NCBI GenBank assembly: GCA_023131935.1
Contig: JAGLYY010000162.1
Span: 1-5,780 of the forward strand
From: Spirochaetales bacterium
GTDB lineage: Bacteria; Spirochaetota; Spirochaetia; JAGLYY01
Direction of reading: 5' to 3'
DNA length: 5,780 bases
Shown here: positions 1 to 5,121 of the stretch, in pieces
How positions within the stretch are numbered: the stretch's first letter is position 1
Layout: every line of letters begins with the position of its first letter
Notes under the pieces: model-generated
The model's database searches: none
Told to the model about the DNA's origin: nothing
The model's input: only the letters and a program-made list of their open reading frames with translations
Position numbers and translations under genes: made by a program

Positions 1-278
1 GGAAGATTAACTAAAATGGTAAAATAATCATTATTGAAACACTTGGAACCAATACGGAAACACCATTCGCTCCAGGTGAAACACTGGAGATGTTTTATTC
101 TCACTTGGAAGAGAATCATAATTTTAATCGTGTCGTCATTAATACCGATTATCGTTTTTCAAGTGTAGATAAAGCCGTAAGAAAGATGGAATTCTTTTTT
201 GGAGAGAAAATGGCAAAAAGCATCTCAGAGAAAAAGACCGCAGTTGTAAAGGAATTTACCGGAATATGGTATAAATAA
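1..278 (+). pseudogene. C-terminal part of class I SAM-dependent methyltransferase, frameshifted near position 13-16
   Basis: This is the 3' end of a gene that enters from outside the window. In the frame ending with TAA at 276-278, the stretch from base 15 reads NGKIIIIETLGTNTE, followed further on by TDYRFSSVDKA and then FFFGEKMA. That is the usual last third of a small class I (Rossmann) methyltransferase: the strand after a 'KPGG' turn, then the I-I-E-T-L-G-T strand, then a TDY-F-S helix. The same frame has a TAA at 12-14, whereas the upstream bases in the neighbouring frame read GRLTK, which fits directly before NGK. One extra A in the A-run at 13-16 would join the two. The first ATG in the good frame is at 90 and has no ribosome binding site, so it is probably not a real start. 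The substrate cannot be told. The gene converges on the minus-strand gene ending at 305. Confidence 0.7.
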
Positions 279-304
279 TATTGAAATGTAGCCGTGTCGT
301 TCAC

Positions 305-676
305 TTACTGCCGATTTTTCCATGCAAGACGACAGAAATAAATAATTAATATAGCCTGTGTCCATGGAAATATGGGATACCACCAAATACCATTTTGATC
401 AGGATGAGCAAGAATAATATGAATCAAAATAGGCTGAAAAATCATAAATACTCCGTCTATCATCCCCAGTATTAAACCCCATTTATTTTTCAAAAGAATC
501 AATAGTATGCCAATTGCAAGTAGACACGCAAAAAATGAAACTCCTATCGCTCCTGGTCCTCCCATCTTTATAGCACCTGGTATTTCCCGGACAATTTTAT
601 GTACAAGTTGTATTAACATTAATGCTACCGCGGCTTGTATTTGAATAGAAGGCAAGAGTTTCGTTTCAGTTTTCAT
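305..676 (-). CDS. hypothetical four-helix membrane protein
   Basis: I do not recognise this 123-residue protein. It is strongly hydrophobic, with likely membrane segments near residues 11-30, 42-62, 67-89 and 98-118. Short charged turns (KNK at 63-65, HPDQN at 91-95) and a basic end (WKNRQ) separate or close them. The aromatic and proline-rich stretch IWWYPIFPW (97-105) sits at the start of the last helix. No cleavable signal peptide or catalytic motif is visible. The ATG at 676 is supported by AAGGAG (complement of 685-690) eight bases upstream. It lies 67 bp downstream of another small membrane protein (744-1163) and a repressor gene (1227-1583) on the same strand, and I see no terminator between them, so one operon is likely. 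A membrane role controlled by the upstream repressor is inference. Confidence 0.75.
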   Translation of the reverse strand: MKTETKLLPSIQIQAAVALMLIQLVHKIVREIPGAIKMGGPGAIGVSFFACLLAIGILLILLKNKWGLILGMIDGVFMIFQPILIHIILAHPDQNGIWWYPIFPWTQAILIIYFCRLAWKNRQ

Positions 677-743
677 TTCAATTTCTCCTTTTTTTTCAGT
701 ATGACCTCAGGAAGTAATGAGCTTAAACAGCCCAGCTTCTGCT

Positions 744-1163
744 TCAGGCGCCATTCTTAGCCCCAGTCTCTTTGCCTGCCTCTCGCCTTGCCCTGTAACC
801 GAACACAACTATCGGGATCTGCATGAAAGACCAGACAGTGGGACCGAATAATAATGATTTGTAACCGGCAGGAGTAGCAATCAGCATATAGATAACATGA
901 GTCAATGCGAGTGTTAGCGTAACTATCCCCAGCAGCATTGCTGCCCAATAACCCCATCTGTACTCTCGAGCACAGACAGGAATCAGAAATAAAGCAGAAA
1001 CCGACATAACAGTGTGCCGATACCCTCCCAATGTTAATATATAGCTCACGTTATCAAATCCAGATCCATACTTAAAGCCGCTGTCCAGCCCCATGAAAAT
1101 CCACAAAACACTGACCACCAATCCAATGATAACGCCTAGCGTGTTAGTCGATATCTTTTTCAT
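744..1163 (-). CDS. hypothetical four-helix membrane protein
   Basis: This is a 139-residue protein of unrecognised family. Likely membrane segments lie near residues 8-26, 50-63, 72-96 and 104-122, and the tail is highly charged (RARREAGKETGAKNG), which suggests a cytoplasmic C-terminus. Polar and aromatic residues inside the helices (for example H50, H89, Y92, W111) could matter functionally, but no known motif stands out. The start at 1163 has an excellent ribosome binding site, AAGGAGG (complement of 1171-1177), seven bases upstream. It follows the ArsR-type gene by 63 bp; that gap holds an inverted repeat at 1187-1208. It precedes the second small membrane protein by 67 bp. It looks somewhat richer in G+C than the following gene. 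A transporter, a sensor or a partner of its membrane neighbour are all possible; nothing in the sequence decides. Confidence 0.75.
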   Translation of the reverse strand: MKKISTNTLGVIIGLVVSVLWIFMGLDSGFKYGSGFDNVSYILTLGGYRHTVMSVSALFLIPVCAREYRWGYWAAMLLGIVTLTLALTHVIYMLIATPAGYKSLLFGPTVWSFMQIPIVVFGYRARREAGKETGAKNGA

Positions 1164-1186
1164 AAAATTACCTCCTTATATTAGAT

Positions 1187-1208
1187 TAAGTTAATAAACA
1201 GTAACTTA
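1187..1208. promoter_or_regulatory. inverted repeat between arsR-type gene and membrane gene
   Basis: TAAGTTA (1187-1193) and TAACTTA (1202-1208) are perfect inverted 7-bp arms around an 8-base centre. The repeat sits in the 63-bp gap between the repressor gene and the next gene, just upstream of that gene's ribosome binding site. It could be a second operator for the repressor or a weak mRNA hairpin that tunes expression or processing. It is too AT-rich and lacks the U-tract expected of a terminator. No good separate promoter is visible in the gap. Confidence 0.35.
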
Positions 1209-1226
1209 TAGTCACATTAAAATATT

Positions 1227-1583
1227 TTACACCTCCTTACAATTTTCTCTCTCAAGGCATTCTGAGCAGGGTATATCTTTATTACATTTTATGAACGCTT
1301 TTCTGAAAAGCTCATCCATATTAACTTTAAACTCCATTAGCACATCTGTATTTACCGAATAATAAACCCTGTAGCCCTTCCTCTCAAAATCCAGGAGATT
1401 CAAATGCTTAAGAACTCTTATATGCTGCGATACTGCTGGCTGCGTAATTCCAATCCGTTTAGCAATATCAACAACACAGAAACGATCTTCAGTATTTGAT
1501 GCCAGTATTTTAATTATTCGCAGTCTGGTAGGATCGCCGAGTGCTTTAAATATTTCTGCCATTCTTTCAACAAAATTCTTCAT
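1227..1583 (-). CDS. ArsR/SmtB-family winged-helix transcriptional repressor
   Basis: This 118-residue protein has the full ArsR/SmtB fold. FKALGDPTRLRIIKIL (12-27) is the family's opening signature, and DIAKRIGITQPAVSQHIRVLKHLNLL (39-64) forms the helix-turn-helix and recognition helix. RKGYRVYYSVN (68-78) is the wing. The usual metal motif ELCVCDL on helix 3 is reduced to FCVVDI (35-40), with a single cysteine (C36). The tail instead holds four cysteines, C100, C106, C109 and C115 (spacing C-x5-C-x2-C-x5-C), which could bind metal or respond to thiol chemistry. Family members are mostly dimeric repressors released by metal ions or, less often, by redox change. The ATG at 1583 has only a short AGGA five bases upstream. 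The gene has its own consensus promoter and heads a likely operon with two membrane proteins. The inducer is unknown. Confidence 0.9.
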   Translation of the reverse strand: MKNFVERMAEIFKALGDPTRLRIIKILASNTEDRFCVVDIAKRIGITQPAVSQHIRVLKHLNLLDFERKGYRVYYSVNTDVLMEFKVNMDELFRKAFIKCNKDIPCSECLERENCKEV

Positions 1584-1592
1584 TTACATTCC

Positions 1593-1605
1593 TATAAAGT
1601 TTATA
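1593..1605. promoter_or_regulatory. candidate operator for the ArsR-type repressor
   Basis: TATAAA-G-TTTATA is a perfect 13-bp palindrome. It lies between the -10 box (1616-1621) and the start codon, at roughly the first transcribed bases. AT-rich inverted repeats overlapping the promoter are typical ArsR/SmtB binding sites, so autoregulation is a reasonable inference. The left half TATAAAG recurs at 1618-1624 across the -10 box. Such short AT-rich palindromes can also arise by chance here. Confidence 0.45.
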
Positions 1606-1615
1606 AGCAATAACT

Positions 1616-1644
1616 AATATAAAGCATTTATTATTACCTGTCAA
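1616..1644 (-). promoter_or_regulatory. sigma-A type promoter of the arsR-type operon
   Basis: On the minus strand, TTGACA (complement of 1639-1644) is a perfect -35 box. TATATT (complement of 1616-1621) is a 5-of-6 -10 box, and the spacer is exactly 17 bases. Transcription would start near 1609, about 25 bases before the ATG at 1583. This is the best promoter in the window. Confidence 0.75.
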
Positions 1645-1794
1645 GAGTTTTCGTCGGATACCGGTTTTGCTTCAATAATCTTCAACTTCTACATCATTTA
1701 TTCCAGTAAGGTGAGTTTTTTTAATAATCCTGTAAACTGTAACTGCAAATCAATGGAGGTTAATCTACCAATCATGTTACATAAAATACAGCTT
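1645..1794. other. non-coding gap, possible gene remnant
   Basis: This stretch lies between the restored end of the methyltransferase and the promoter of the repressor. I see no clear gene and no terminator. On the minus strand, a reading open from about 1807 meets a stop after the T-run at 1716-1722. One extra base in that run would carry it on to a TGA at 1672-1674, ending TGINDVEVEDY. There is no ribosome binding site before its only ATG (1775), so a decayed fragment is the most that can be said. Confidence 0.25.
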
Positions 1795-1924
1795 TTATTG
1801 CCTTTTTACTCCGAGCACCAGAAAGGCATTCCTTTTGAAATACCACTCTCCCTCTTTCTGAATAAAATATATAGTTACTTCAGTATCATTAACCCCATAA
1901 TCAATAAGGTCATAAATTTCTTTT
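1795..1924 (-). pseudogene. out-of-frame C-terminal tail of the SAM methyltransferase
   Basis: The visible methyltransferase frame ends at 1875. The neighbouring minus-strand frame, entered at the T-run 1921-1924 (or 1929-1932), reads EIYDLIDYGVNDTEV, then TIYFIQK, then EGEWYFKRNAFLVLGVKRQ, and stops with TAA at 1795-1797. The W-x-F-K-R-N-x-F-L-V-L-G-x-K ending is how small class I methyltransferases of this type normally close. One extra T on the plus strand (A in the message) joins it in frame to the upstream domain and gives a protein of about 256 residues, a usual family length. The visible frame instead ends in FMTLLIMGLMILK, which has no family character. Confidence 0.7.
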
Positions 1925-2564
1925 CTCCTTTTCTCTGTCGTATGGCATGATTAAAGTATTCATGAAGATTTAAGCCAATAGTAATAGTATGAGAGTGAAG
2001 AATTTCTAAGTCATTATCGCGAAATAACCGGGTTATGAAATCACAGGATAGGGTTTTGTTATGACTGACATCAATCAAACTTTCCATTCTTTCAAAATAA
2101 TCATTAACCGCCGGGTTTTCGTATGCAACGATATCTTGCACGGAAATTTTCCCACTGCTTTCACAACACCGCTTCATTTCACTAACAATTCTTTTATAAT
2201 TATCAAAGTGATGGAATGCTGATTTGCTGCTCACAATTGAAAATCTGTCACTTTTAAATGGAAGTTCAAAAACATCCTGCGCTATGAATGATATATTTTT
2301 CAACTGTAATTCGCTGCCATTCTTCTTTGCAATTTCAATCATTTTACTCGACAGGTCAACACCACATACTTTCTTAATCTTTTGCGCGCAAAAAATAGCA
2401 TATTCTCCTGTACCACATGCGACATCCAGCAGTGTATCGTCTTTAACAATTCCGCAAAATTCATAATATCGTCTCATATATTCCTTGTTGCGTGTAATTG
2501 CCCAATTTGAGAATTTATCAGCCTGTATATTGAATTGCTGCCTTAATATCTTTTTCTTATCCAT
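1875..2564 (-). CDS. class I SAM-dependent methyltransferase, frameshifted before its C-terminus
   Basis: This protein transfers a methyl group from S-adenosylmethionine in a UbiE-like (Methyltransf_11-type) fold. Counting from the chosen start, motif I is LLDVACGTG (residues 45-53) and the acidic ribose-binding residue is D70 in CGVDLS. Motif II-like AQDVFELPF follows at 95-103 (D97) and then SKSAFHHF. No substrate-specific feature is visible, and cysteines typical of arsenite methyltransferases are not arranged as expected. The start at 2564 is chosen because AAGGTG (complement of 2571-2576) lies six bases upstream; the earlier ATG at 2585 has no ribosome binding site. The visible product is 229 residues, and its last dozen or so are out of frame (see 1795-1924). 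It is the last gene of the probable flavodoxin-SDR-membrane protein group, 62 bp after its neighbour. It may be truncated in the cell or simply mis-sequenced. Confidence 0.85.
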   Translation of the reverse strand: MDKKKILRQQFNIQADKFSNWAITRNKEYMRRYYEFCGIVKDDTLLDVACGTGEYAIFCAQKIKKVCGVDLSSKMIEIAKKNGSELQLKNISFIAQDVFELPFKSDRFSIVSSKSAFHHFDNYKRIVSEMKRCCESSGKISVQDIVAYENPAVNDYFERMESLIDVSHNKTLSCDFITRLFRDNDLEILHSHTITIGLNLHEYFNHAIRQRKGEKKFMTLLIMGLMILK

Positions 2565-2570
2565 AGTTAT

Positions 2571-2576
2571 CACCTT
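2571..2576 (-). promoter_or_regulatory. ribosome binding site deciding the methyltransferase start
   Basis: AAGGTG on the minus strand, followed by ATAACT and then ATG at 2564, is a good Shine-Dalgarno match (AAGGTGAT) at six bases. It favours the internal ATG over the ATG at 2585. Confidence 0.65.
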
Positions 2577-2626
2577 TGAATACATCCAACTAAAAAGATT
2601 TAGAAAATGGAAAAACTTCTGTTATT

Positions 2627-2866
2627 TCATTTTCTCTTTATATTCCTTGAGTTTGTAGTAATTTTATGTTTAATCATAAATCCTAAAATCCCAACAACTC
2701 CACCAATAAAAGTGCAAATCAATCCGCCAATTCCATGACCTATTGCATTATCTAAATGTGTTTCGGGAATAGGAAGAACAAAATAATTTAATAATCCTGA
2801 AATTACTCCACCAACTATTCCACCAATTATTGATCCTTTTAATGCTTCAACTAATTTAGATTTCAT
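2627..2866 (-). CDS. small glycine-rich two-helix membrane protein, hypothetical
   Basis: This is a protein of about 79 residues with two hydrophobic segments near residues 10-33 and 46-65. Both are full of small-residue patterns (GSIIGGIVGGVISG, then GIGGLICTFIGGVVGILG), like glycine-zipper helices that pack tightly in membranes. The tail is strongly basic (KHKITTNSRNIKRK). The frame is open back to 2950, but those extra residues overlap the restored end of the upstream oxidoreductase gene and have no ribosome binding site. GAGGAG (complement of 2876-2881) is nine bases before the ATG at 2866 and only three before the one at 2872, so 2866 is preferred. It is more AT-rich than its upstream neighbours. 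It sits between the oxidoreductase and methyltransferase genes. I recognise no family; a small membrane accessory protein is a guess. Confidence 0.65.
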   Translation of the reverse strand: MKSKLVEALKGSIIGGIVGGVISGLLNYFVLPIPETHLDNAIGHGIGGLICTFIGGVVGILGFMIKHKITTNSRNIKRK

Positions 2867-2907
2867 TTTCATTTTCTCCTCTTTGATATTAAACCAGTAA
2901 ATAATTT

Positions 2908-2994
2908 TTAACGAATGATAGCTATAATTCTGAATAATAGCAGCATCCATTTGGGCAAAATAATATTTTTCATGTTCCGTCGGATCATTTTTTT
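2908..2994 (-). pseudogene. out-of-frame C-terminal tail of the SDR oxidoreductase
   Basis: The oxidoreductase frame runs into TGA at 2985-2987, right after a run of seven A on the coding strand (T at 2988-2994). With eight A the reading continues MIRRNMKNIILPKWMLLL and then FRIIAIIR, stopping with TAA at 2908-2910. A basic K-x-x-x-x-x-P segment followed by a hydrophobic helix is the normal ending of this SDR subgroup, so the tail clearly belongs to the gene. The restored protein would be 247 residues. Confidence 0.75.
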
Positions 2995-3650
2995 ATTACT
3001 TTTACAATTCTATCCGGTTCGAGTGTAAGAAATGCCGGAGCTTTTCGCTCTCCTTCCCCTTTTTTATTCTGAAAGGGGGTATTTATCGAACCGGGCATTA
3101 GAAGCCCCACGCCGATACCTTGCGATTTTAGTTCTTTACGCAGACCCTCAGTGAATCCTGCCAGTGCAAACTTTGTGGCAGCATAGACACTCACATCAGC
3201 AAAGGGAACAATTCTACCAAACAGCGAACCAACATTGAGAATATATCCTGCTTCTTGCGCCTTGATTAACGGAAGAAGTGCTTTAATACAATAGTAAGCT
3301 CCATAAAAGTTTATCTCGAAATGACGTCTCATTTCCTGATTGGAAATTTCTTCCGATACTCGATATACACCGATACCGGCATTATTGATGAGCACATCCA
3401 CATGGCCGTACTTTTCTTTTATTCTGGCGGTCATACCAGCCACATCGTCCTCAGAAGAAACATCACAACAAACAATGAGAGGAGATTCTCCCGTGATTTC
3501 TTCAATCTCAGCTTGCACCTCTGTTAATCGCTCCTTCGATCGGGCAACCAGAACTACTTTTCCCCCGAGCCGGCTCAGCTGAATAGCTGTTTCTTTACCT
3601 AATCCACTGGATGACCCTGTGATAATGATGACTTTATCTTTAATTTTCAT
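2985..3650 (-). CDS. classical short-chain dehydrogenase/reductase (SDR), frameshifted at its C-terminus
   Basis: This is an NAD(P)-dependent oxidoreductase with a Rossmann fold. The visible motifs are TGSSSGLG (11-18) for cofactor binding, R37 after the second strand (which favours NADPH), and NNAG (89-92). The catalytic set is N114, S142, Y156 and K160 in the YAATK motif. MPGSINTPF follows the catalytic region and would hold substrate and cofactor. All catalytic residues are present, so the enzyme could fold, but the frame ends at 221 residues where a membrane-facing helix should follow (see 2908-2994). The ATG at 3650 has AAGGAG five bases upstream. It begins 31 bp after the flavodoxin gene, which suggests co-transcription. 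The substrate is unknown; lipid or ketone reduction is typical of relatives with such a hydrophobic tail. Confidence 0.88.
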   Translation of the reverse strand: MKIKDKVIIITGSSSGLGKETAIQLSRLGGKVVLVARSKERLTEVQAEIEEITGESPLIVCCDVSSEDDVAGMTARIKEKYGHVDVLINNAGIGVYRVSEEISNQEMRRHFEINFYGAYYCIKALLPLIKAQEAGYILNVGSLFGRIVPFADVSVYAATKFALAGFTEGLRKELKSQGIGVGLLMPGSINTPFQNKKGEGERKAPAFLTLEPDRIVKVIKK

Positions 3651-3681
3651 AATAACTCCTTCCTGTCAAATTAATGCTTCC

Positions 3682-4350
3682 CTATAGACCCAACAATTTT
3701 GGATATAAGCCGGCAGCCCAATCCCTGATAGCCTCCCAATTACGGTAGTCGCCCTCGCTAACCCCGTTTCCTCTAAACGGCCATAAAATCCGGTACATAA
3801 ACTGTAACTTGCTAAAGTCCAGCTTTCCGGTAAAGATACCTACATCTACCGGTTTCACTTCCGGAATTTGCTCATACACAGGATCTAAAAATGCTGCTGC
3901 AATACTACGGGTCTGCTCATTATCTTCAACCGTGGTCAGTGACGCTAAAAAATAGGCGGTAGGCATTCGGCTTAACGCTTCGCGGTGAACCTTTACAAAC
4001 TCAACAGCCTCAGGTAACCACTCACCTGAATGAATAGCACTGCCCACTATAACTGCCTGATACGGACTTAGGTCACTAACCTTTTTCGCCAGGCGTACAT
4101 CCACGGCTGCTCCAGCCTTAAACAGCACTTTCGCGATGGCATCAGCGATCCCACCTGTTGATCCGCTATGACTGGCATAGGCGACTAATATTTTCTTTGC
4201 TGAGTTTTTCTCATCACCATAGCTCGTTTGGATAAAGTCTATTTTCGGCGGTATCAGATTAAACCCGCTGTAACCCAGCGCTATTGTTCCTGCTAACATT
4301 ACTAACAGCGTCAGAAATAGCAACCGGTTGATTTTAGTTTTTTTGTTCAT
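3682..4350 (-). CDS. membrane-anchored flavodoxin-domain protein (HemG-like)
   Basis: This 222-residue protein begins with a basic start and one hydrophobic segment (about 8-27) that looks like an uncleaved anchor. A flavodoxin domain follows from about residue 53. The strand ILVAYASHSGSTGG (54-67) holds the phosphate loop that binds FMN (S60 to T65), and VGSAIHSGEW (102-111) is the second FMN-contacting loop. The later part (PTAYFLASLT, VGIFTGKLDFSKL, ending DWAAGLYPK) resembles the flavodoxins grouped with HemG, the menaquinone-linked protoporphyrinogen dehydrogenase. E. coli HemG lacks such an anchor, and there are no haem-synthesis genes nearby, so the substrate is open and no symbol is given. 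The ATG at 4350 has AAGGAG (complement of 4357-4362) six bases upstream. It is probably the first gene of a run continuing with the SDR, 31 bp away. An electron-transfer partnership with that enzyme is inference. Confidence 0.85.
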   Translation of the reverse strand: MNKKTKINRLLFLTLLVMLAGTIALGYSGFNLIPPKIDFIQTSYGDEKNSAKKILVAYASHSGSTGGIADAIAKVLFKAGAAVDVRLAKKVSDLSPYQAVIVGSAIHSGEWLPEAVEFVKVHREALSRMPTAYFLASLTTVEDNEQTRSIAAAFLDPVYEQIPEVKPVDVGIFTGKLDFSKLQFMYRILWPFRGNGVSEGDYRNWEAIRDWAAGLYPKLLGL

Positions 4351-4379
4351 TTGACACTCCTTTTATTAACGTTATTATT

Positions 4380-4408
4380 ATTATTTATTATCAGGGTTCA
4401 GGTCTCAA
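4380..4408 (-). promoter_or_regulatory. possible promoter of the flavodoxin gene group
   Basis: On the minus strand, TTGAGA (complement of 4403-4408) and AATAAT (complement of 4380-4385) are 17 bases apart, each one mismatch from consensus. Transcription would begin near 4373, about 22 bases before the ATG. The -35 box lies inside the left arm of the palindromic repeat. The -10 sits in a run of TTA triplets where several registers fit, so the call is tentative. Confidence 0.4.
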
Positions 4409-4473
4409 CATTTGACATAACATTCCAGGCATTTTTTTAGGGGCGAGTTATGTCAAATGTGAAGACCCCTGAA
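4397..4473. repeat. REP/MITE-like palindromic element
   Basis: Two long inverted arms, 4397-4421 and 4447-4473, surround a 25-base centre. The inner 14 bp are perfect (ACATTTGACATAAC against GTTATGTCAAATGT). The outer parts match with two substitutions and a two-base gap (TTCAGG-TCT against AGACCCCTGAA). Folded, this is a hairpin of about 25 bp, far beyond a terminator stem, with no flanking U-tract. Its make-up (GGTCT, then CATTTGACATAAC) reminds me of repeats found near REP-associated tyrosine transposases of the IS200 type, but no transposase is in the window. It lies between the PadR gene and the flavodoxin gene and may separate their transcription. Confidence 0.7.
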
Positions 4474-4530
4474 TTCGTTCTGGTATATGCCACATACTAA
4501 TATGTTTCATAGCATCATAATAAAAAAAAT

Positions 4531-5058
4531 TTAATCTTTATCCTTGTAGTTCTCAATCAACTCATCAATCCATTTAATCATATCCCTGAAGATCATACGA
4601 TACAGTTTCATGATAGCCTTAACTTCTGTCGAGACATCCGGCCATTCAGCAAAATCATTATCTACATCGTCCTTGCTGCTGATAAAACTCATTTTTAAAT
4701 CTTGGAGCATTTCCAAGGCAGTCTCTTTATCTACAAGACTCAAATTTGCTATAAGTGCATTGAAATCAAAAAATATTTTGCCTGGATTAGTGGAAAAACG
4801 GTTCATCAGATCGAGAAGATATTTCTTCCCTGATTTTGTTATGCTGTAAATTACCTTTTCAGGCATTTCTCCTTCTTTAATAGTCTTACTTGAAAGATAA
4901 TTTTTAGCAGCCAACTTCTTTATGTTTTGATATATCGTTGGAGAACCAACTTTTACCCATTTTTTCATCCGCTTGAATTCAAAATACCGGGTAATTTCAT
5001 AGGCACTCATTGGTTTTCTTTTTAAAAAGCCAATTATTATCAAATCGATGGAAGACAT
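4531..5058 (-). CDS. PadR-family transcriptional regulator
   Basis: This 175-residue protein has the PadR winged helix at its start. IDLIIIGFLKRKPMSAYEI (4-22) is the opening helix and turn, and VGSPTIYQNIKKLAAKNYL (37-55) is the recognition helix with the family's P-x-I-Y signature. EKVIYSITKSGKKYLLDLM is the wing and following helix. The second half (about 95-175) is the helical dimerisation region seen in the longer PadR-type (Vir_act_alpha_C-like) subgroup. Such proteins usually repress genes for phenolic-acid or drug detoxification, and often themselves. AAGGAG (complement of 5068-5073) lies nine bases before the ATG at 5058; a second AGGAG is only one base away from it. The gene has its own strong promoter. 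The next gene on the same strand, the flavodoxin, begins 180 bp later, beyond the palindrome, so regulation of that group is possible but unproven. Confidence 0.9.
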   Translation of the reverse strand: MSSIDLIIIGFLKRKPMSAYEITRYFEFKRMKKWVKVGSPTIYQNIKKLAAKNYLSSKTIKEGEMPEKVIYSITKSGKKYLLDLMNRFSTNPGKIFFDFNALIANLSLVDKETALEMLQDLKMSFISSKDDVDNDFAEWPDVSTEVKAIMKLYRMIFRDMIKWIDELIENYKDKD

Positions 5059-5094
5059 GCTCCTATACTCCTTGAATGTTCCAAATTGGTGTCA

Positions 5095-5118
5095 ACTATA
5101 TTATCCATATTACTATAT
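5095..5118. promoter_or_regulatory. possible PadR operator repeats in the padR leader
   Basis: ACTATAT occurs at 5095-5101 and again at 5112-5118, within the leader between the -10 box and the ribosome binding site. TATTAT (5099-5104) and ATAATA (5122-5127) also form an inverted pair, the second being the -10 box itself. PadR proteins commonly bind such AT-rich repeats near their own promoter. The repeats are short and the background is very AT-rich. Confidence 0.3.
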
Positions 5119-5121
5119 ACC

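Noticed and set aside
757..957. 66-residue minus-strand reading inside the membrane protein gene
   Set aside because: It is an alternative frame of the gene at 744-1163, which has the ribosome binding site and a coherent membrane topology.
1711..1950. 79-residue plus-strand open reading
   Set aside because: It overlaps the methyltransferase 3' end on the other strand, where the minus-strand tail has clear family character; its composition is a low-complexity mirror of that gene.
1227..2585. Arsenic resistance operon (ArsR plus ArsM-like methyltransferase)
   Set aside because: The methyltransferase belongs to the other gene group, the typical arsenite-binding cysteines are not evident, and there is no arsenate reductase or efflux gene.
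2602..2635. AGAAAATG / CATTTTCT inverted repeat between the small membrane protein and the methyltransferase
   Set aside because: It is AT-only in character, has an 18-base loop and overlaps a stop codon, so it is too weak to call a terminator.
3321..3582. Two plus-strand readings opposite the SDR gene
   Set aside because: The minus strand there encodes intact SDR motifs; the plus-strand readings have no recognisable content.
4411..4460. TTGACA boxes in both arms of the palindrome as promoters
   Set aside because: Neither has a credible -10 box at 16-18 bases; they are part of the repeated sequence.
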